From: Heterodera schachtii
Taxonomy: Eukaryota > Nematoda > Chromadorea > Rhabditida > Heteroderidae
Length of the DNA stretch: 64,000 bases
Reading direction: 5' to 3'
NCBI GenBank assembly: GCA_023374025.1
Contig: SIJG01000036.1
Span: 505,426-569,425, forward strand
The translations under genes were made by a program, and so were the position numbers. The notes under the pieces are model-generated. The model was not told the origin of the DNA. It saw nothing but the letters and a program-made list of their open reading frames with translations, and made no database searches. Below, in pieces: positions 47,746 through 62,700 of this stretch; positions within the stretch are counted from its first letter, which is position 1, and every line of letters starts with the position of its first letter.

Positions 47746-50700
47746 TAAATTTCTATGCATATATGTGGCCTGAAACTGTTTCATATTCCCTTTGTAGTAT
47801 AAAAATTCGCAGAAAAGAGATAGGCATTTTTTGAGACTCGTAGAAAATCGAGTGAGCTTATTTAGAGCATAATTTTAAATTGACTCAGCTGATTAGCAAT
47901 TTCTATGCATATATGTGGCCTGAAACTGTGTCTTATTCCCTTTGTAGTATAAAAATTCGCAGAAAAGAGATAGGCATTTTTTGAGACTCGTAGAAAATCG
48001 AGTGAGCTTATTTAGAGCATAATTTTAAATTGACTCAGCTGATTAGCAATTTCTATGCATATATGTGGCCTGAAACTGTGTCTTATTCCCTTTGTAGTAT
48101 AAAAATTCGCAGAGGCATTTTTTGAGACCCGTAGAAAATCGAGTGAGCTTATTTAGAGCATAATTTTAAATTGACTCAGCTGATTAAATTTCTATGCATA
48201 TATGTGGCCTGAAACTGTTTCATATTCCCTTTGTAGTATAAAAATTCGCAGAGGCATTTTTTGGGACCCGTAGAAAATCGAGTGAGCTTATTTAGAGCAT
48301 AATTTTAAATTGACTCAGCTGATTAAATTTCTATGCATATATGTGGCCTGAAACTGTTTCATATTCCCTTTGTAGTATAAAAATTCGCAGAAAAGAGATA
48401 GGCATTTTTTGAGACCCGTAGAAAATCGAGTGAGCTTATTTAGAGCATAATTTTAAATTGACTCAGCTGATTAGCAATTTCTATGCATATATGTGGCCTG
48501 AAACTGTGTCTTATTCCCTTTGTAGTATAAAAATTCGAAGAGGCATTTTTTGAGACCCGTAGAAAATCGAGTGAGCTTATTTAGAGCATAATTTTAAATT
48601 GACTCAGCTGATTAGCAATTTCTATGCATATATGTGGCTTGAAACTGTGTCTTATTCCCTTTGTAGTATAAAAATTCGCAGAGGCATTTTTTGAGACCCG
48701 TAGAAAATCGAGTGAGCTTATTTAGAGCATAATTTTAAATTGACTCAGCTGATTAGCAATTTCTATGCATATATGTGGCCTGAAACTGTGTCTTATTCCC
48801 TTTGTAGTATAAAAATTCGAAGAGGCATTTTTTGAGACCCGTAGAAAATCGAGTGAGCTTATTTAGAGCATAATTTTAAATTGACTCAGCTGATTAAAAT
48901 TTCTATGCATATATGTGGCCTGAAACTGTTTCATATTCCCTTTGTAGTATAAAAATTCGCAGAAAAGAGATAGGCATTTTTTGAGACTCGTAGAAAATCG
49001 AGTGAGCTTATTTAGAGCATAATTTTAAATTGACTCAGCTGATTAGCAATTTCTATGCATATATGTGGCTTGAAACTGTGTCTTATTCCCTTTGTAGTAT
49101 AAAAATTCGCAGAGGCATTTTTTGAGACCCGTAGAAAATCGAGTGAGCTTATTTAGAGCATAATTTTAAATTGACTCAGCTGATTAGCAATTTCTATGCA
49201 TATATGTGGCCTGAAACTGTGTCTTATTCCCTTTGTAGTATAAAAATTCGCAGAGGCATTTTTTGAGACCCGTAGAAAATCGAGTGAGCTTATTTAGAGC
49301 ATAATTTTAAATTGACTCAGCTGATTAGCAATTTCTATGCATATATGTGGCCTGAAACTGTGTCTTATTCCCTTTGTAGTATAAAAATTCGCAGAGGCAT
49401 TTTTTGAGACCCGTAGAAAATCGAGTGAGCTTATTTAGAGCATAATTTTAAATTGACTCAGCTGATTAGCAATTTCTATGCATATATGTGGCCTGAAACT
49501 GTGTCTTATTCCCTTTGTAGTATAAAAATTCGCAGAGGCATTTTTTGAGACCCGTAGAAAATCGAGTGAACTTATTTAGAGCATAAATTTAAATTGACTC
49601 AGCTGATTAGAAATTTCTATGCATATAAGTGGCCTGAAACTGTGTCTTATTCCCTTTGTAGTATAAAAATTCGCAGAGGCATTTTTTGAGACCCGTAGAA
49701 AATCGAGTGAGCTTATTTAGAGCATAATTTTAAATTGACTCAGCTGATTAGCAATTTCTATGCATATATGTGGCCTGAAACTGTGTCTTATTCCCTTTGT
49801 AGTATAAAAATTCGAAGAGGCATTTTTTGAGACCCGTAGAAAATCGAGTGAGCTTATTTAGAGCATAATTTTAAATTGACTCAGCTGATTAGCAATTTAT
49901 ATGCATATATGTGGCCTGAAACTGTGTCATATTCCCTTTGTAGTATAAAAATTCGCAGAGGCATTTTTTGAGACCCGTAGAAAATCGAGTGAGCTTATTT
50001 AGAGCATAATTTTAAATTGACTCAGCTGATTAGCAATTTCTATGCATATATGTGGCCTGAAACTGTGTCTTATTCCCTTTGTAGTATAAAAATTCGCAGA
50101 GGCATTTTTTGAGACCCGTAGAAAATCGAGTGAACTTATTTAGAGCATAAATTTAAATTGACTCAGCTGATTAGAAATTTCTATGCATATAAGTGGCCTG
50201 AAACTGTGTCTTATTCCCTTTGTAGTATAAAAATTCGCAGAGGCATTTTTTGAGACCCGTAGAAAATCGAGTGAGCTTATTTAGAGCATAATTTTAAATT
50301 GACTCAGCTGATTAGCAATTTCTATGCATATATGTGGCCTGAAACTGTGTCTTATTCCCTTTGTAGTATAAAAATTCGCAGAGGCATTTTTTGAGACCCG
50401 TAGAAAATCGAGTGAACTTATTTAGAGCATAAATTTAAATTGACTCAGCTGATTAGAAATTTCTATGCATATAAGTGGCCTGAAACTGTGTCTTATTCCC
50501 TTTGTAGTATAAAAATTCGCAGAGGCATTTTTTGAGACCCGTAGAAAATCGAGTGAGCTTATTTAGAGCATAATTTTAAATTGACTCAGCTGATTAGCAA
50601 TTTCTATGCATATATGTGGCCTGAAACTGTGTCTTATTCCCTTTGTAGTATAAAAATTCGCAGAGGCATTTTTTGAGACCCGTAGAAAATCGAGTGAACT

Positions 50701-53700
50701 TATTTAGAGCATAATTTTAAATTGACTCAGCTGATTAGAAATTTCTATGCATATATGTGGCCTGAAACTGTGTCTTATTCCCTTTGTAGTATAAAAATTC
50801 GCAGAGGCATTTTTTGAGACCCGTAGAAAATCGAGTGAGCTTATTTAGAGCATAATTTTAAATTGACTCAGCTGATTAGCAATTTCTATGCATATATGTG
50901 GCCTGAAACTGTGTCTTATTCCCTTTGTAGTATAAAAATTCGAAGAGGCATTTTTTGAGACCCGTAGAAAATCGAGTGAGCTTATTTAGAGCATAATTTT
51001 AAATTGACTCAGCTGATTAGCAATTTATATGCATATATGTGGCCTGAAACTGTGTCTTATTCCCTTTGTAGTATAAAAATTCGCAGAGGCATTTTTTGAG
51101 ACCCGTAGAAAATCGAGTGAGCTTATTTAGAGCATAATTTTAAATTGACTCAGCTGATTAGCAATTTCTATGCATATATGTGGCCTGAAACTGTGTCTTA
51201 TTCCCTTTGTAGTATAAAAATTCGCAGAGGCATTTTTTGAGACCCGTAGAAAATCGAGTGAGCTTATTTAGAGCATAATTTTAAATTGACTCAGCTGATT
51301 AGCAATTTCTATGCATATATGTGGCCTGAAACTGTGTCTTATTCCCTTTGTAGTATAAAAATTCGAAGAGGCATTTTTTGAGACCCGTAGAAAATCGAGT
51401 GAGCTTATTTAGAGCATAATTTTAAATTGACTCAGCTGATTAGCAATTTATATGCATATATGTGGCCTGAAACTGTGTCTTATTCCCTTTGTAGTATAAA
51501 AATTCGCAGAGGCATTTTTTGAGACCCGTAGAAAATCGAGTGAGCTTATTTAGAGCATAATTTTAAATTGACTCAGCTGATTAGCAATTTCTATGCATAT
51601 ATGTGGCCTGAAACTGTGTCTTATTCCCTTTGTAGTATAAAAATTCGCAGAGGCATTTTTTGAGACCCGTAGAAAATCGAGTGAACTTATTTAGAGCATA
51701 AATTTAAATTGACTCAGCTGATTAGAAATTTCTATGCATATATGTGGCCTGAAACTGTGTCTTATTCCCTTTGTAGTATAAAAATTCGCAGAGGCATTTT
51801 TTGAGACCCGTAGAAAATCGAGTGAGCTTATTTAGAGCATAATTTTAAATTGACTCAGCTGATTAGCAATTTCTATGCATATATGTGGCCTGAAACTGTG
51901 TCTTATTCCCTTTGTAGTATAAAAATTCGCAGAGGCATTTTTTGAGACCCGTAGAAAATCGAGTGAGCTTATTTAGAGCATAATTTTAAATTGACTCAGC
52001 TGATTAGCAATTTCTATGCATATATGTGGCCTGAAACTGTGTCTTATTCCCTTTGTAGTATAAAAATTCGCAGAGGCATTTTTTGAGACCCGTAGAAAAT
52101 CGAGTGAGCTTATTTAGAGCATAATTTTAAATTGACTCAGCTGATTAGCAATTTCTATGCATATATGTGGCCTGAAACTGTGTCTTATTCCCTTTGTAGT
52201 ATAAAAATTCGCAGAGGCATTTTTTGAGACCCGTAGAAAATCGAGTGAGCTTATTTAGAGCATAATTTTAAATTGACTCAGCTGATTAGCAATTTCTATG
52301 CATATATGTGGCCTGAAACTGTGTCTTATTCCCTTTGTAGTATAAAAATTCGCAGAGGCATTTTTTGAGACCCGTAGAAAATCGAGTGAGCTTATTTAGA
52401 GCATAATTTTAAATTGACTCAGCTGATTAGCAATTTCTATGCATATATGTGGCCTGAAACTGTGTCTTATTCCCTTTGTAGTATAAAAATTCGCAGAGGC
52501 ATTTTTTGAGACCCGTAGAAAATCGAGTGAGCTTATTTAGAGCATAATTTTAAATTGACTCAGCTGATTAGCAATTTCTATGCATATATGTGGCCTGAAA
52601 CTGTGTCTTATTCCCTTTGTAGTATAAAAATTCGCAGAGGCATTTTTTGAGACCCGTAGAAAATCGAGTGAGCTTATTTAGAGCATAATTTTAAATTGAC
52701 TCAGCTGATTAGCAATTTCTATGCATATATGTGGCCTGAAACTGTGTCTTATTCCCTTTGTAGTATAAAAATTCGCAGAGGCATTTTTTGAGACCCGTAG
52801 AAAATCGAGTGAGCTTATTTAGAGCATAATTTTAAATTGACTCAGCTGATTAGCAATTTCTATGCATATATGTGGCCTGAAACTGTGTCTTATTCCCTTT
52901 GTAGTATAAAAATTCGCAGAGGCATTTTTTGAGACCCGTAGAAAATCGAGTGAGCTTATTTAGAGCATAATTTTAAATTGACTCAGCTGATTAGCAATTT
53001 CTATGCATATATGTGGCCTGAAACTGTGTCTTATTCCCTTTGTAGTATAAAAATTCGCAGAGGCATTTTTTGAGACCCGTAGAAAATCGAGTGAGCTTAT
53101 TTAGAGCATAATTTTAAATTGACTCAGCTGATTAGCAATTTCTATGCATATATGTGGCCTGAAACTGTGTCATATTCCCTTTGTAGTATAAAAATTCGCA
53201 GAGGCATTTTTTGAGACCCGTAGAAAATCGAGTGAGCTTATTTAGAGCATAATTTTAAATTGACTCAGCTGATTAGCAATTTCTATGCATATATGTGGCC
53301 TGAAACTGTGTCTTATTCCCTTTGTAGTATAAAAATTCGCAGAGGCATTTTTTGAGACCCGTAGAAAATCGAGTGAGCTTATTTAGAGCATAATTTTAAA
53401 TTGACTCAGCTGATTAGCAATTTCTATGCATATATGTGGCCTGAAACTGTGTCATATTCCCTTTGTAGTATAAAAATTCGCAGAGGCATTTTTTGAGACC
53501 CGTAGAAAATCGAGTGAGCTTATTTAGAGCATAATTTTAAATTGACTCAGCTGATTAGCAATTTCTATGCATATATGTGGCCTGAAACTGTGTCTTATTC
53601 CCTTTGTAGTATAAAAATTCGCAGAGGCATTTTTTGAGACCCGTAGAAAATCGAGTGAGCTTATTTAGAGCATAATTTTAAATTGACTCAGCTGATTAGC

Positions 53701-56700
53701 AATTTCTATGCATATATGTGGCCTGAAACTGTGTCTTATTCCCTTTGTAGTATAAAAATTCGCAGAGGCATTTTTTGAGACCCGTAGAAAATCGAGTGAG
53801 CTTATTTAGAGCATAATTTTAAATTGACTCAGCTGATTAGCAATTTCTATGCATATATGTGGCCTGAAACTGTGTCATATTCCCTTTGTAGTATAAAAAT
53901 TCGCAGAGGCATTTTTTGAGACCCGTAGAAAATCGAGTGAGCTTATTTAGAGCATAATTTTAAATTGACTCAGCTGATTAGCAATTTCTATGCATATATG
54001 TGGCCTGAAACTGTGTCATATTCCCTTTGTAGTATAAAAATTCGCAGAGGCATTTTTTGAGACCCGTAGAAAATCGAGTGAGCTTATTTAGAGCATAATT
54101 TTAAATTGACTCAGCTGATTAGCAATTTCTATGCATATATGTGGCCTGAAACTGTGTCATATTCCCTTTGTAGTATAAAAATTCGCAGAGGCATTTTTTG
54201 AGACCCGTAGAAAATCGAGTGAGCTTATTTAGAGCATAATTTTAAATTGACTCAGCTGATTAGCAATTTCTATGCATATATGTGGCCTGAAACTGTGTCT
54301 TATTCCCTTTGTAGTATAAAAATTCGCAGAGGCATTTTTTGAGACCCGTAGAAAATCGAGTGAGCTTATTTAGAGCATAATTTTAAATTGACTCAGCTGA
54401 TTAGCAATTTCTATGCATATATGTGGCCTGAAACTGTGTCTTATTCCCTTTGTAGTATAAAAATTCGCAGAGGCATTTTTTGAGACCCGTAGAAAATCGA
54501 GTGAGCTTATTTAGAGCATAATTTTAAATTGACTCAGCTGATTAGCAATTTCTATGCATATATGTGGCCTGAAACTGTTTCATATTCCCTTTGTAGTATA
54601 AAAATTCGCAGAGGCATTTTTTGAGACCCGTAGAAAATCGAGTGAGCTTATTTAGAGCATAATTTTAAATTGACTCAGCTGATTAGCAATTTCTATGCAT
54701 ATATGTGGCCTGAAACTGTGTCTTATTCCCTTTGTAGTATAAAAATTCGCAGAGGCATTTTTTGAGACCCGTAGAAAATCGAGTGAGCTTATTTAGAGCA
54801 TAATTTTAAATTGACTCAGCTGATTAGCAATTTCTATGCATATATGTGGCCTGAAACTGTTTCATATTCCCTTTGTAGTATAAAAATTCGCAGAGGCATT
54901 TTTTGAGACCCGTAGAAAATCGAGTGAGCTTATTTAGAGCATAATTTTAAATTGACTCAGCTGATTAGCAATTTCTATGCATATATGTGGCCTGAAACTG
55001 TGTCATATTCCCTTTGTAGTATAAAAATTCGCAGAGGCATTTTTTGAGACCCGTAGAAAATCGAGTGAGCTTATTTAGAGCATAATTTTAAATTGACTCA
55101 GCTGATTAGCAATTTCTATGCATATATGTGGCCTGAAACTGTGTCTTATTCCCTTTGTAGTATAAAAATTCGCAGAGGCATTTTTTGAGACCCGTAGAAA
55201 ATCGAGTGAGCTTATTTAGAGCATAATTTTAAATTGACTCAGCTGATTAGCAATTTCTATGCATATATGTGGCCTGAAACTGTGTCTTATTCCCTTTGTA
55301 GTATAAAAATTCGCAGAGGCATTTTTTGAGACCCGTAGAAAATCGAGTGAGCTTATTTAGAGCATAATTTTAAATTGACTCAGCTGATTAGCAATTTCTA
55401 TGCATATATGTGGCCTGAAACTGTGTCTTATTCCCTTTGTAGTATAAAAATTCGCAGAGGCATTTTTTGAGACCCGTAGAAAATCGAGTGAGCTTATTTA
55501 GAGCATAATTTTAAATTGACTCAGCTGATTAGCAATTTCTATGCATATATGTGGCCTGAAACTGTTTCATATTCCCTTTGTAGTATAAAAATTCGCAGAG
55601 GCATTTTTTGAGACCCGTAGAAAATCGAGTGAGCTTATTTAGAGCATAATTTTAAATTGACTCAGCTGATTAGCAATTTCTATGCATATATGTGGCCTGA
55701 AACTGTTTCATATTCCCTTTGTAGTATAAAAATTCGCAGAGGCATTTTTTGAGACCCGTAGAAAATCGAGTGAGCTTATTTAGAGCATAATTTTAAATTG
55801 ACTCAGCTGATTAGCAATTTCTATGCATATATGTGGCCTGAAACTGTGTCATATTCCCTTTGTAGTATAAAAATTCGCAGAGGCATTTTTTGAGACCCGT
55901 AGAAAATCGAGTGAGCTTATTTAGAGCATAATTTTAAATTGACTCAGCTGATTAGCAATTTCTATGCATATATGTGGCCTGAAACTGTGTCATATTCCCT
56001 TTGTAGTATAAAAATTCGCAGAGGCATTTTTTGAGACCCGTAGAAAATCGAGTGAGCTTATTTAGAGCATAATTTTAAATTGACTCAGCTGATTAGCAAT
56101 TTCTATGCATATATGTGGCCTGAAACTGTGTCTTATTCCCTTTGTAGTATAAAAATTCGCAGAGGCATTTTTTGAGACCCGTAGAAAATCGAGTGAGCTT
56201 ATTTAGAGCATAATTTTAAATTGACTCAGCTGATTAGCAATTTCTATGCATATATGTGGCCTGAAACTGTTTCATATTCCCTTTGTAGTATAAAAATTCG
56301 CAGAGGCATTTTTTGAGACCCGTAGAAAATCGAGTGAGCTTATTTAGAGCATAATTTTAAATTGACTCAGCTGATTAGCAATTTCTATGCATATATGTGG
56401 CCTGAAACTGTGTCATATTCCCTTTGTAGTATAAAAATTCGCAGAGGCATTTTTTGAGACCCGTAGAAAATCGAGTGAGCTTATTTAGAGCATAATTTTA
56501 AATTGACTCAGCTGATTAGCAATTTCTATGCATATATGTGGCCTGAAACTGTGTCTTATTCCCTTTGTAGTATAAAAATTCGCAGAGGCATTTTTTGAGA
56601 CCCGTAGAAAATCGAGTGAGCTTATTTAGAGCATAATTTTAAATTGACTCAGCTGATTAGCAATTTCTATGCATATATGTGGCCTGAAACTGTGTCTTAT

Positions 56701-59700
56701 TCCCTTTGTAGTATAAAAATTCGCAGAGGCATTTTTTGAGACCCGTAGAAAATCGAGTGAGCTTATTTAGAGCATAATTTTAAATTGACTCAGCTGATTA
56801 GCAATTTCTATGCATATATGTGGCCTGAAACTGTTTCTTATTCCCTTTGTAGTATAAAAATTCGCAGAGGCATTTTTTGAGACCCGTAGAAAATCGAGTG
56901 AGCTTATTTAGAGCATAATTTTAAATTGACTCAGCTGATTAGCAATTTCTATGCATATATGTGGCCTGAAACTGTTTCTTATTCCCTTTGTAGTATAAAA
57001 ATTCGCAGAGGCATTTTTTGAGACCCGTAGAAAATCGAGTGAGCTTATTTAGAGCATAATTTTAAATTGACTCAGCTGATTAGCAATTTCTATGCATATA
57101 TGTGGCCTGAAACTGTGTCATATTCCCTTTGTAGTATAAAAATTCGCAGAGGCATTTTTTGAGACCCGTAGAAAATCGAGTGAGCTTATTTAGAGCATAA
57201 TTTTAAATTGACTCAGCTGATTAGCAATTTCTATGCATATATGTGGCCTGAAACTGTGTCTTATTCCCTTTGTAGTATAAAAATTCGCAGAGGCATTTTT
57301 TGAGACCCGTAGAAAATCGAGTGAGCTTATTTAGAGCATAATTTTAAATTGACTCAGCTGATTAGCAATTTCTATGCATATATGTGGCCTGAAACTGTGT
57401 CTTATTCCCTTTGTAGTATAAAAATTCGCAGAGGCATTTTTTGAGACCCGTAGAAAATCGAGTGAGCTTATTTAGAGCATAATTTTAAATTGACTCAGCT
57501 GATTAGCAATTTCTATGCATATATGTGGCCTGAAACTGTTTCATATTCCCTTTGTAGTATAAAAATTCGCAGAGGCATTTTTTGAGACCCGTAGAAAATC
57601 GAGTGAGCTTATTTAGAGCATAATTTTAAATTGACTCAGCTGATTAGCAATTTCTATGCATATATGTGGCCTGAAACTGTTTCTTATTCCCTTTGTAGTA
57701 TAAAAATTCGCAGAGGCATTTTTTGAGACCCGTAGAAAATCGAGTGAGCTTATTTAGAGCATAATTTTAAATTGACTCAGCTGATTAGCAATTTCTATGC
57801 ATATATGTGGCCTGAAACTGTGTCATATTCCCTTTGTAGTATAAAAATTCGCAGAGGCATTTTTTGAGACCCGTAGAAAATCGAGTGAGCTTATTTAGAG
57901 CATAATTTTAAATTGACTCAGCTGATTAGCAATTTCTATGCATATATGTGGCCTGAAACTGTTTCATATTCCCTTTGTAGTATAAAAATTCGCAGAGGCA
58001 TTTTTTGAGACCCGTAGAAAATCGAGTGAGCTTATTTAGAGCATAATTTTAAATTGACTCAGCTGATTAGCAATTTCTATGCATATATGTGGCCTGAAAC
58101 TGTTTCTTATTCCCTTTGTAGTATAAAAATTCGCAGAGGCATTTTTTGAGACCCGTAGAAAATCGAGTGAGCTTATTTAGAGCATAATTTTAAATTGACT
58201 CAGCTGATTAGCAATTTCTATGCATATATGTGGCCTGAAACTGTGTCTTATTCCCTTTGTAGTATAAAAATTCGCAGAGGCATTTTTTGAGACCCGTAGA
58301 AAATCGAGTGAGCTTATTTAGAGCATAATTTTAAATTGACTCAGCTGATTAGCAATTTCTATGCATATATGTGGCCTGAAACTGTGTCTTATTCCCTTTG
58401 TAGTATAAAAATTCGCAGAGGCATTTTTTGAGACCCGTAGAAAATCGAGTGAGCTTATTTAGAGCATAATTTTAAATTGACTCAGCTGATTAGCAATTTC
58501 TATGCATATATGTGGCCTGAAACTGTTTCATATTCCCTTTGTAGTATAAAAATTCGCAGAGGCATTTTTTGAGACCCGTAGAAAATCGAGTGAGCTTATT
58601 TAGAGCATAATTTTAAATTGACTCAGCTGATTAGCAATTTCTATGCATATATGTGGCCTGAAACTGTTTCTTATTCCCTTTGTAGTATAAAAATTCGCAG
58701 AGGCATTTTTTGAGACCCGTAGAAAATCGAGTGAGCTTATTTAGAGCATAATTTTAAATTGACTCAGCTGATTAGCAATTTCTATGCATATATGTGGCCT
58801 GAAACTGTTTCTTATTCCCTTTGTAGTATAAAAATTCGCAGAGGCATTTTTTGAGACCCGTAGAAAATCGAGTGAGCTTATTTAGAGCATAATTTTAAAT
58901 TGACTCAGCTGATTAGCAATTTCTATGCATATATGTGGCCTGAAACTGTTTCATATTCCCTTTGTAGTATAAAAATTCGCAGAGGCATTTTTTGAGACCC
59001 GTAGAAAATCGAGTGAGCTTATTTAGAGCATAATTTTAAATTGACTCAGCTGATTAGCAATTTCTATGCATATATGTGGCCTGAAACTGTGTCTTATTCC
59101 CTTTGTAGTATAAAAATTCGCAGAGGCATTTTTTGAGACCCGTAGAAAATCGAGTGAGCTTATTTAGAGCATAATTTTAAATTGACTCAGCTGATTAGCA
59201 ATTTCTATGCATATATGTGGCCTGAAACTGTGTCTTATTCCCTTTGTAGTATAAAAATTCGCAGAGGCATTTTTTGAGACCCGTAGAAAATCGAGTGAGC
59301 TTATTTAGAGCATAATTTTAAATTGACTCAGCTGATTAGCAATTTCTATGCATATATGTGGCCTGAAACTGTTTCATATTCCCTTTGTAGTATAAAAATT
59401 CGCAGAGGCATTTTTTGAGACCCGTAGAAAATCGAGTGAGCTTATTTAGAGCATAATTTTAAATTGACTCAGCTGATTAGCAATTTCTATGCATATATGT
59501 GGCCTGAAACTGTGTCTTATTCCCTTTGTAGTATAAAAATTCGCAGAGGCATTTTTTGAGACCCGTAGAAAATCGAGTGAGCTTATTTAGAGCATAATTT
59601 TAAATTGACTCAGCTGATTAGCAATTTCTATGCATATATGTGGCCTGAAACTGTGTCTTATTCCCTTTGTAGTATAAAAATTCGCAGAGGCATTTTTTGA

Positions 59701-62700
59701 GACCCGTAGAAAATCGAGTGAGCTTATTTAGAGCATAATTTTAAATTGACTCAGCTGATTAGCAATTTCTATGCATATATGTGGCCTGAAACTGTTTCAT
59801 ATTCCCTTTGTAGTATAAAAATTCGCAGAGGCATTTTTTGAGACCCGTAGAAAATCGAGTGAGCTTATTTAGAGCATAATTTTAAATTGACTCAGCTGAT
59901 TAGCAATTTCTATGCATATATGTGGCCTGAAACTGTGTCTTATTCCCTTTGTAGTATAAAAATTCGCAGAGGCATTTTTTGAGACCCGTAGAAAATCGAG
60001 TGAGCTTATTTAGAGCATAATTTTAAATTGACTCAGCTGATTAGCAATTTCTATGCATATATGTGGCCTGAAACTGTTTCATATTCCCTTTGTAGTATAA
60101 AAATTCGCAGAGGCATTTTTTGAGACCCGTAGAAAATCGAGTGAGCTTATTTAGAGCATAATTTTAAATTGACTCAGCTGATTAGCAATTTCTATGCATA
60201 TATGTGGCCTGAAACTGTGTCATATTCCCTTTGTAGTATAAAAATTCGCAGAGGCATTTTTTGAGACCCGTAGAAAATCGAGTGAGCTTATTTAGAGCAT
60301 AATTTTAAATTGACTCAGCTGATTAGCAATTTCTATGCATATATGTGGCCTGAAACTGTGTCTTATTCCCTTTGTAGTATAAAAATTCGCAGAGGCATTT
60401 TTTGAGACCCGTAGAAAATCGAGTGAGCTTATTTAGAGCATAATTTTAAATTGACTCAGCTGATTAGCAATTTCTATGCATATATGTGGCCTGAAACTGT
60501 TTCATATTCCCTTTGTAGTATAAAAATTCGCAGAGGCATTTTTTGAGACCCGTAGAAAATCGAGTGAGCTTATTTAGAGCATAATTTTAAATTGACTCAG
60601 CTGATTAGCAATTTCTATGCATATATGTGGCCTGAAACTGTTTCATATTCCCTTTGTAGTATAAAAATTCGCAGAGGCATTTTTTGAGACCCGTAGAAAA
60701 TCGAGTGAGCTTATTTAGAGCATAATTTTAAATTGACTCAGCTGATTAGCAATTTCTATGCATATATGTGGCCTGAAACTGTGTCTTATTCCCTTTGTAG
60801 TATAAAAATTCGCAGAGGCATTTTTTGAGACCCGTAGAAAATCGAGTGAGCTTATTTAGAGCATAATTTTAAATTGACTCAGCTGATTAGCAATTTCTAT
60901 GCATATATGTGGCCTGAAACTGTGTCTTATTCCCTTTGTAGTATAAAAATTCGCAGAGGCATTTTTTGAGACCCGTAGAAAATCGAGTGAGCTTATTTAG
61001 AGCATAATTTTAAATTGACTCAGCTGATTAGCAATTTCTATGCATATATGTGGCCTGAAACTGTTTCATATTCCCTTTGTAGTATAAAAATTCGCAGAGG
61101 CATTTTTTGAGACCCGTAGAAAATCGAGTGAGCTTATTTAGAGCATAATTTTAAATTGACTCAGCTGATTAGCAATTTCTATGCATATATGTGGCCTGAA
61201 ACTGTTTCATTATTCCCTTTGTAGTATAAAAATTCGCAGAGGCATTTTTTGAGACCCGTAGAAAATCGAGTGAGCTTATTTAGAGCATAATTTTAAATTG
61301 ACTCAGCTGATTAGCAATTTCTATGCATATATGTGGCCTGAAACTGTTTCATATTCCCTTTGTAGTATAAAAATTCGCAGAGGCATTTTTTGAGACCCGT
61401 AGAAAATCGAGTGAGCTTATTTAGAGCATAATTTTAAATTGACTCAGCTGATTAGCAATTTCTATGCATATATGTGGCCTGAAACTGTGTCTTATTCCCT
61501 TTGTAGTATAAAAATTCGCAGAGGCATTTTTTGAGACCCGTAGAAAATCGAGTGAGCTTATTTAGAGCATAATTTTAAATTGACTCAGCTGATTAGCAAT
61601 TTCTATGCATATATGTGGCCTGAAACTGTGTCTTATTCCCTTTGTAGTATAAAAATTCGCAGAGGCATTTTTTGAGACCCGTAGAAAATCGAGTGAGCTT
61701 ATTTAGAGCATAATTTTAAATTGACTCAGCTGATTAGCAATTTCTATGCATATATGTGGCCTGAAACTGTGTCTTATTCCCTTTGTAGTATAAAAATTCG
61801 CAGAGGCATTTTTTGAGACCCGTAGAAAATCGAGTGAGCTTATTTAGAGCATAATTTTAAATTGACTCAGCTGATTAGCAATTTCTATGCATATATGTGG
61901 CCTGAAACTGTTTCATATTCCCTTTGTAGTATAAAAATTCGCAGAGGCATTTTTTGAGACCCGTAGAAAATCGAGTGAGCTTATTTAGAGCATAATTTTA
62001 AATTGACTCAGCTGATTAGCAATTTCTATGCATATATGTGGCCTGAAACTGTTTCATATTCCCTTTGTAGTATAAAAATTCGCAGAGGCATTTTTTGAGA
62101 CCCGTAGAAAATCGAGTGAGCTTATTTAGAGCATAATTTTAAATTGACTCAGCTGATTAGCAATTTCTATGCATATATGTGGCCTGAAACTGTTTCATAT
62201 TCCCTTTGTAGTATAAAAATTCGCAGAGGCATTTTTTGAGACCCGTAGAAAATCGAGTGAGCTTATTTAGAGCATAATTTTAAATTGACTCAGCTGATTA
62301 GCAATTTCTATGCATATATGTGGCCTGAAACTGTTTCATATTCCCTTTGTAGTATAAAAATTCGCAGAGGCATTTTTTGAGACCCGTAGAAAATCGAGTG
62401 AGCTTATTTAGAGCATAATTTTAAATTGACTCAGCTGATTAGCAATTTCTATGCATATATGTGGCCTGAAACTGTGTCTTATTCCCTTTGTAGTATAAAA
62501 ATTCGCAGAGGCATTTTTTGAGACCCGTAGAAAATCGAGTGAGCTTATTTAGAGCATAATTTTAAATTGACTCAGCTGATTAGCAATTTCTATGCATATA
62601 TGTGGCCTGAAACTGTGTCTTATTCCCTTTGTAGTATAAAAATTCGCAGAGGCATTTTTTGAGACCCGTAGAAAATCGAGTGAGCTTATTTAGAGCATAA